Positions 12,940-14,506 of a DNA stretch of 14,506 nt are shown piece by piece. Made by a program: the position numbers and the translations under genes. A model generated the notes under the pieces. That model was given only the letters and a program-made list of their open reading frames with translations, had not been told where the DNA came from and did not search any database. How positions within the stretch are numbered: the stretch's first letter is position 1; every line of letters begins with the position of its first letter. The DNA is from CAYMEK01 sp964389305 (lineage in GTDB: Bacteria > Spirochaetota > Spirochaetia > SZUA-6 > DRHE01): positions 1 through 14,506 of the forward strand of contig CAYMEK010000085.1 in the NCBI GenBank assembly GCA_964389305.1, in the 5' to 3' direction.

Positions 12940-14148
12940 GTGAGCGGTCCGCAGGAGCGCTCCTACTCGGTTGCACAGATCACTACTGCGATCCGAAACC
13001 TGCTGGAAGGGGAGCTGGCCGGCGTGACGGTGGAGGGAGAAATCTCCAACTTCCGCCCCTCCAGTACCGGGCACCTGTATTTCAGCCTCAAGGACGAGCA
13101 GGCCGTGCTTTCGGTGGTGATGTTCAAGAACCGCATTTTTGGCCTGACCTTCAAACCTGCCGACGGTATGGTGGTGCGTGCCACAGGCGACATCTCCGTC
13201 TACGCCAAGCGGGGGACCTACCAACTGATCTGCGAGTCCCTGGTAAAGGCCGGAGAAGGAGAGCTGCTAGCCCTGCTGGAGAAACGAAAGGCCCTTCTGG
13301 CCGCTCTCGGCCTGTTCGACAGGCAGCGCAAGAAGCCCTTGCCGTTGTTCCCCTCCCGGGTTGCCGTGGTAACCTCCCCAACGGGGGCCGCTATCCGGGA
13401 CATCCTGCACGTGCTGAAGCGCCGAAACGCCGGTCTGAACCTGGTCATACTGCCGGCCCCGGTCCAGGGAGAGGGAGCGGGGCAGATCATCGCCCGTCAG
13501 ATTCGCAGGGCCAACGAGTTCGCCATGGCCGACGTAATTATCGTAAGCCGCGGCGGCGGCTCTCTGGAGGATCTGCTGCCCTTCTACGAGGAGGAGGTGG
13601 TCCAGGCTATCGCCGATTCACAAATCCCGGTAATCTCGGCGGTGGGCCACGAGATCGACACCACCCTGACCGATCTGGTTGCCGATATGCGGGCCCCCAC
13701 TCCATCGGCGGCGGCAGAGATGGTTTCCGCCTCCAGACTCGAGCTGGGTACCAGGCTGGCGGCTCTGAGGAGCGGCATCTCCGTGTCGCTTCAATCACGG
13801 GTGGAGCGCGTACGGTTGCTTCTCTCCCAGTTTACCCGGGAAAATCTGGTACGGAACTTTCAGATCTACATTCAGCCCTACGCCATGGCCGTGGAAGAGG
13901 CCCGCGAGCAGTTGAAAGCGGCCATGGAGAGCCTGCTCATTCCGGCGCGACACCGCCTTGAGCTGGTGTGCCAGGCTGTCCAGGCCAACTCCCCCCTGGC
14001 TGTGCTGGAGCGGGGATACGCAGTGGTGAGCGAGGAAAAAACCGGCCGGGTCCTCGTTTCCAGCCGGGAAGTGCAGCCGGAGGACATGTTGAAGATCCGC
14101 CTGCATGAGGGCGGCCTGCGGGCGGCTGTCAAGGAGAAAGAGCAATGA
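12940..14148 (+). CDS. xseA: Exodeoxyribonuclease VII large subunit
   Basis: A 402-residue protein from the GTG at 12940, chosen because GGAGA lies seven bases upstream and the sequence then opens SGPQERSYSVAQITTAIRNL, the usual XseA start. An open frame continues to 12727 but is antisense to the operon on the other strand. Domains: OB-fold (about 25-105) with VEGEISNFRPSSTGHLYFSL and VVMFKNRI; catalytic core (about 135-270) with RVAVVTSPTGAAIRDIL, LPAPVQGEGA, DVIIVSRGGGSLEDLLPF and VISAVGHEIDTTLTDLVA; a coiled-coil helical region, then SPLAVLERGYAVV near the end. With XseB it forms a nuclease that degrades single-stranded DNA from both ends into short acid-soluble pieces. It is coupled to xseB by an ATGA overlap. 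Length is normal for the family. Assignment firm. Confidence 0.96.
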   Translation: MSGPQERSYSVAQITTAIRNLLEGELAGVTVEGEISNFRPSSTGHLYFSLKDEQAVLSVVMFKNRIFGLTFKPADGMVVRATGDISVYAKRGTYQLICESLVKAGEGELLALLEKRKALLAALGLFDRQRKKPLPLFPSRVAVVTSPTGAAIRDILHVLKRRNAGLNLVILPAPVQGEGAGQIIARQIRRANEFAMADVIIVSRGGGSLEDLLPFYEEEVVQAIADSQIPVISAVGHEIDTTLTDLVADMRAPTPSAAAEMVSASRLELGTRLAALRSGISVSLQSRVERVRLLLSQFTRENLVRNFQIYIQPYAMAVEEAREQLKAAMESLLIPARHRLELVCQAVQANSPLAVLERGYAVVSEEKTGRVLVSSREVQPEDMLKIRLHEGGLRAAVKEKEQ

Positions 14149-14402
14149 AAAGCTTTGAAGAACGGCTTGCCCGCTTGGAAAAGCTGAGCGAAAAGCTGCG
14201 GGACGGGAAAATACCCCTGGAAGAGGCGGTCTCCATCTTCGAAGAAGGCATGAAGCTGGCCAAGGAGCTGGAAAAGGAGCTGGCCAAGATCGAGAGGAAA
14301 GTGGAGATACTGGTCAATGAACCGGAGAAAACAGGAGGAAAGGACGAAGAGCCGGTTCTGGAGTTGTTCCCGGAGCTGGAGGAGGAGGAATCGAAAGAAT
14401 GA
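14145..14402 (+). CDS. xseB: Exodeoxyribonuclease VII small subunit
   Basis: An 85-residue protein starting at the ATG that overlaps the xseA stop (ATGA). The helical hairpin typical of XseB is plain: SFEERLARLEKLSEKLRDGK, PLEEAVSIFEEGMKLAKELE, then KELAKIERKVEIL. XseB proteins are 60-90 residues, so the size fits. Multiple copies bind the XseA helices to give active exodeoxyribonuclease VII. The C-terminal tail (about 60-85) is very acidic (ELFPELEEEES) and may be flexible. The 3' end contains GGAGGAGGAA, which probably serves as ribosome binding site for the next overlapping frame. Confidence 0.95.
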   Translation: MKSFEERLARLEKLSEKLRDGKIPLEEAVSIFEEGMKLAKELEKELAKIERKVEILVNEPEKTGGKDEEPVLELFPELEEEESKE

Positions 14403-14506
14403 AGCGCGGCAAGCCGTCCTGCCGCCTCCAGGCAGCGTGCGCTTTCAAAGAAAATCCGGCGGCAGGATCACTCGGTCTCAGGGCCGTACGCCGAGCTCTT
14501 CCAGGC
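14399..14506 (+). CDS. Start of a coupled downstream gene (partial, unknown)
   Basis: I do not recognise this gene. An ATG at 14399 overlaps the xseB stop (ATGA), with GGAGGAGG about 12 bases upstream, and the frame stays open to the window edge (36 codons, starting MKRGKPSCRLQAACAFKENP). The sequence is arginine- and alanine-rich with no motif seen. Both the coupling and the ribosome binding site support a real start, but the visible part is too short for a function. Confidence 0.45.
   Translation, partial: MKRGKPSCRLQAACAFKENPAAGSLGLRAVRRALPG
14417..14467. repeat. 10-bp inverted repeat after xseB
   Basis: TCCTGCCGCC (14417-14426) and GGCGGCAGGA (14458-14467) are perfect inverted copies separated by 31 bases. 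No U tract follows, so this is not a standard terminator, and it would lie within the partial coding frame at 14399. It may form an mRNA hairpin or be chance in GC-rich DNA. Confidence 0.35.

Overview
This window most likely comes from a moderately high-GC member of the Spirochaetota (Spirochaetales or Treponema-like). The main evidence is a complete flaA gene for the periplasmic flagellar sheath protein, and a radical-SAM/SPASM protein of the kind I know as spirochaete-restricted ('spiro-SPASM'). The amidase / GerMN-protein / flaA order also resembles what I recall of the flaA locus of Treponema pallidum. I cannot name a genus from the sequence.

Layout. (1) 1-917, minus: the N-terminal 305 residues of a TolC-like outer-membrane efflux protein, running off the left edge. 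(2) 918-1251: a divergent intergenic region with a minus-strand promoter and a perfect 6+6 inverted repeat where transcription would start. (3) 1252-1950, plus: a YhhN/TMEM86-family membrane protein (putative lysoplasmalogenase). (4) 2042-2613, minus: a BrnT/BrnA-like toxin-antitoxin pair with a clear sigma70-type promoter, a 10-bp palindrome in its spacer, and almost no leader. (5) 2657-2830, minus: a possible 57-codon small gene or gene remnant. (6) 2880-2910: a terminator, then flaA (3049-4056, minus) with its own consensus sigma70 promoter.

(7) 4178-12816, minus: a seven-gene, apparently single operon. In transcription order it encodes a nucleotidyltransferase-like/radical-SAM/SPASM protein, a GT2-type glycosyltransferase, an SpsF-like cytidylyltransferase, a PseG/SpsG-like plus Zn-ribbon methyltransferase fusion, an ATP-grasp enzyme, an N-acetylmuramoyl-L-alanine amidase, and a membrane-anchored GerMN-domain protein. 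Four junctions are ATGA or GTGA stop/start overlaps, one is a 26-nt overlap, and one is a short gap or a TTGA overlap. (8) 12817-12939: a divergent promoter region. (9) 12940-14402, plus: xseA-xseB, the two subunits of exodeoxyribonuclease VII, overlapping by ATGA, followed by the first 36 codons of another coupled reading frame.

How the genes may work together: the first five genes of the minus-strand operon look like a nucleotide-sugar/glycan modification pathway (CMP-sugar activation, sugar-nucleotide hydrolase or transferase, methylation, ATP-dependent ligation, radical chemistry, glycosyl transfer). They are coupled to two envelope proteins acting on peptidoglycan and directly precede flaA. 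A role in making a cell-envelope or flagellar glycan is a reasonable inference, but the substrate is not visible from the sequence. No rRNA, tRNA, CRISPR array, insertion sequence or prophage gene was recognised.
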